From assembly GCA_018883625.1 (NCBI GenBank), contig JAHLFV010000238.1:1-6475 (forward strand): a stretch of DNA of 6,475 nucleotides. Direction: 5' to 3'. This stretch comes from Candidatus Treponema excrementipullorum. Lineage in GTDB: Bacteria > Spirochaetota > Spirochaetia > Treponematales > Treponemataceae. The notes beneath the pieces were generated by a model. That model was not told the origin of the DNA. It ran no database searches and saw only the letters and a program-made list of their open reading frames with translations. A program made the translations under genes and the position numbers. Shown in pieces: positions 6,434 through 6,475 of this stretch (its first letter is position 1; each line of letters begins with the position of its first letter).

Positions 6434-6475
6434 CTGTCTCTTATACACATCTGGCGCTGCCGACGACTTGGCAAT
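6434..6475. other. Illumina Nextera (Tn5) adapter contamination at the contig end
   Basis: Bases 6434-6452 read CTGTCTCTTATACACATCT, an exact copy of the synthetic 19-base Tn5 mosaic end. Bases 6453-6466 read GGCGCTGCCGACGA and match the Nextera read-1 adapter extension at 13 of 14 positions (G instead of A at 6454). The last 9 bases (6467-6475) sit where the i5 index would follow. The genomic sequence ends at 6433. On the minus strand this tail encodes the well-known artefact peptide VYKRQ (MYKRQ when the GTG is read as a start). Confidence 0.95.

Noticed and set aside
6245..6448. Minus-strand 67-codon ORF beginning VYKRQ
   Set aside because: Its start and first codons come from the Nextera mosaic end, a known database artefact; the real coding frame on this strand is a different one.
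6434..6452. Natural Tn5/IS50 insertion end
   Set aside because: The 19-mer is the engineered hybrid mosaic end, not a native end, and it is followed by synthetic adapter sequence rather than IS50 or target DNA.

Overview
This 6.5 kb window looks like the end of an assembly contig from a spirochete, most likely a Treponema-like organism. The evidence is a moderate-to-low GC content by eye, a run of lipoproteins with relaxed spirochete-style lipoboxes, and a large U32-family protein whose start (MAELLAPAGN) and overall length resemble treponemal versions. The genus is inferred from protein resemblance only.

Layout, left to right. Bases 1-834 are the 3' two-thirds of an M20-family zinc metallohydrolase whose N-terminus lies outside the window. 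It is followed after 2 bases, at 1 base of overlap, and at 13 bases of overlap by three lipoprotein genes in a row: an LpoB-like protein (837-1448), a COG3014-type protein (1448-2776) and an LPP20-family protein (2764-3801). These four genes form one tightly packed plus-strand operon with signs of translational coupling; the operon promoter is upstream of the window. A 68-base gap (3802-3869) has no recognisable terminator. It does have a plausible sigma-70-type promoter lying almost on top of the next start codon and a 7-bp inverted repeat. Then comes a 766-residue U32 protein (3870-6170), probably an iron-sulfur RNA-hydroxylation enzyme, closed by a clear intrinsic terminator (6184-6223).

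Beyond the terminator, the minus strand carries the last 55 codons of an unrecognised convergent gene (6264-6433). The final 42 bases (6434-6475) are not genomic. They are the synthetic 19-base Tn5 mosaic end followed by the Illumina Nextera read-1 adapter with one mismatch, plus 9 bases that are probably index. Any minus-strand protein that begins in this tail (VYKRQ...) is an artefact.

How the genes may work together: the three lipoproteins probably act in the cell envelope as a unit, and the M20 enzyme could be a cytoplasmic peptide or amino-acid deacylase merely sharing the transcript. The U32 gene looks like a separate housekeeping function in RNA modification. I see no CRISPR array, tRNA, rRNA, natural mobile element or defence system here. 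The best biological lead is the translationally coupled lipoprotein trio; the most certain unusual observation is the adapter contamination.
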